A DNA stretch of 64,000 bases from positions 343,272 through 407,271 of the forward strand of contig CATOOF010000002.1 of assembly GCA_951801825.1 (NCBI GenBank), written 5' to 3'. Positions 63,942-64,000 of this stretch are shown here, piece by piece (position 1 is the first letter of the stretch; the number at the start of each line of letters is the position of its first letter). The notes beneath the pieces are model-generated. The model did no database searches. It saw only the letters and a program-made list of their open reading frames with translations, and had not been told where the DNA came from. The stretch is from an uncultured Alphaproteobacteria bacterium. Lineage in GTDB: Bacteria > Pseudomonadota > Alphaproteobacteria > Rs-D84. Made by a program: the position numbers and the translations under genes.

Positions 63942-64000
63942 TATCTTTTTTTCAGCGGTATGGCGGCACTTCGTAGTCGCCATATGCCCTATCTTTTTTT
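63929..64000. repeat. 48-bp tandem repeat at the 5' side of tRNA-Leu
   Basis: The 24 bp at 63929-63952 (tRNA 5' end and an A/T tract) are repeated exactly at 63977-64000, the window end. The 24 bp between include a GGCGGCACTTCGTAGTCGCC hairpin. The repeat may continue outside the window. Confidence 0.6.

Overview
The window looks like the chromosome of an uncultured, probably host-associated alphaproteobacterium. I infer this from the housekeeping genes (bamA-rseP-cdsA-uppS-frr in the proteobacterial order, a short RNase E/G, rph, recG, ligA, an alphaproteobacterial-style dnaB), moderate base composition, AAGGAG-type ribosome binding sites and TTGACA/TATAAT promoters. The species cannot be named from sequence alone.

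Layout. 0-4.5 kb: start of a PBP1A gene, a small HTH regulator, an outer-membrane barrel, and a convergent restriction-modification pair (methylase fused to a specificity domain, against a PD-(D/E)XK-like nuclease). 4.5-13 kb: tRNA-Asn, fabI, an unknown gene, ligA, tcdA, tatD, a DUF378 membrane protein, lrgAB and ackA. 13-28 kb: accessory region with three small phage tail-fibre-like genes, an unknown 658-aa protein, a Mpi-type serine invertase, and two divergent glycosyltransferase operons. Between those operons lie two 24-bp inverted sites around a 61-bp segment that carries a promoter. 28-31 kb: small lipoproteins, a YraN nuclease and two VirB8-like proteins without the rest of a type IV secretion system. 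31-45.9 kb: an alpha/beta hydrolase, the envelope-assembly operon, tRNA-Ala and tRNA-His (the latter with a duplicated 3' end), RNase E/G, a UPF0104 protein, rph, an M48 protease and recG. 46-58.9 kb: a podovirus-like virion module (portal, terminase, fibre adaptor, tail tube, capsid, scaffold, endolysin) with no integrase or phage replication genes. Its terminase is split in two by a 3.4-kb block holding dnaB and two other genes. 59-64 kb: birA, HTH proteins, a candidate anti-Shine-Dalgarno small RNA, rpmG, a wrecked DUF4402/usher-like locus and tRNA-Leu.

Two stories stand out. First, the invertase plus the inverted sites look like a phase switch that would turn one glycosyltransferase operon on and the opposing one off, probably changing a surface glycan. 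Second, the phage-derived genes look kept rather than merely decaying: they are dispersed among host genes, most virion reading frames are intact, and at least four phage-derived transcription units (three fibre genes and the endolysin-capsid operon) have a promoter followed at once by one or two intrinsic terminators before the first gene. That shared layout suggests control by antitermination, and the set could be a gene-transfer-agent-like or tailocin-like remnant. Both are inferences from sequence layout and need the tests listed under the findings.
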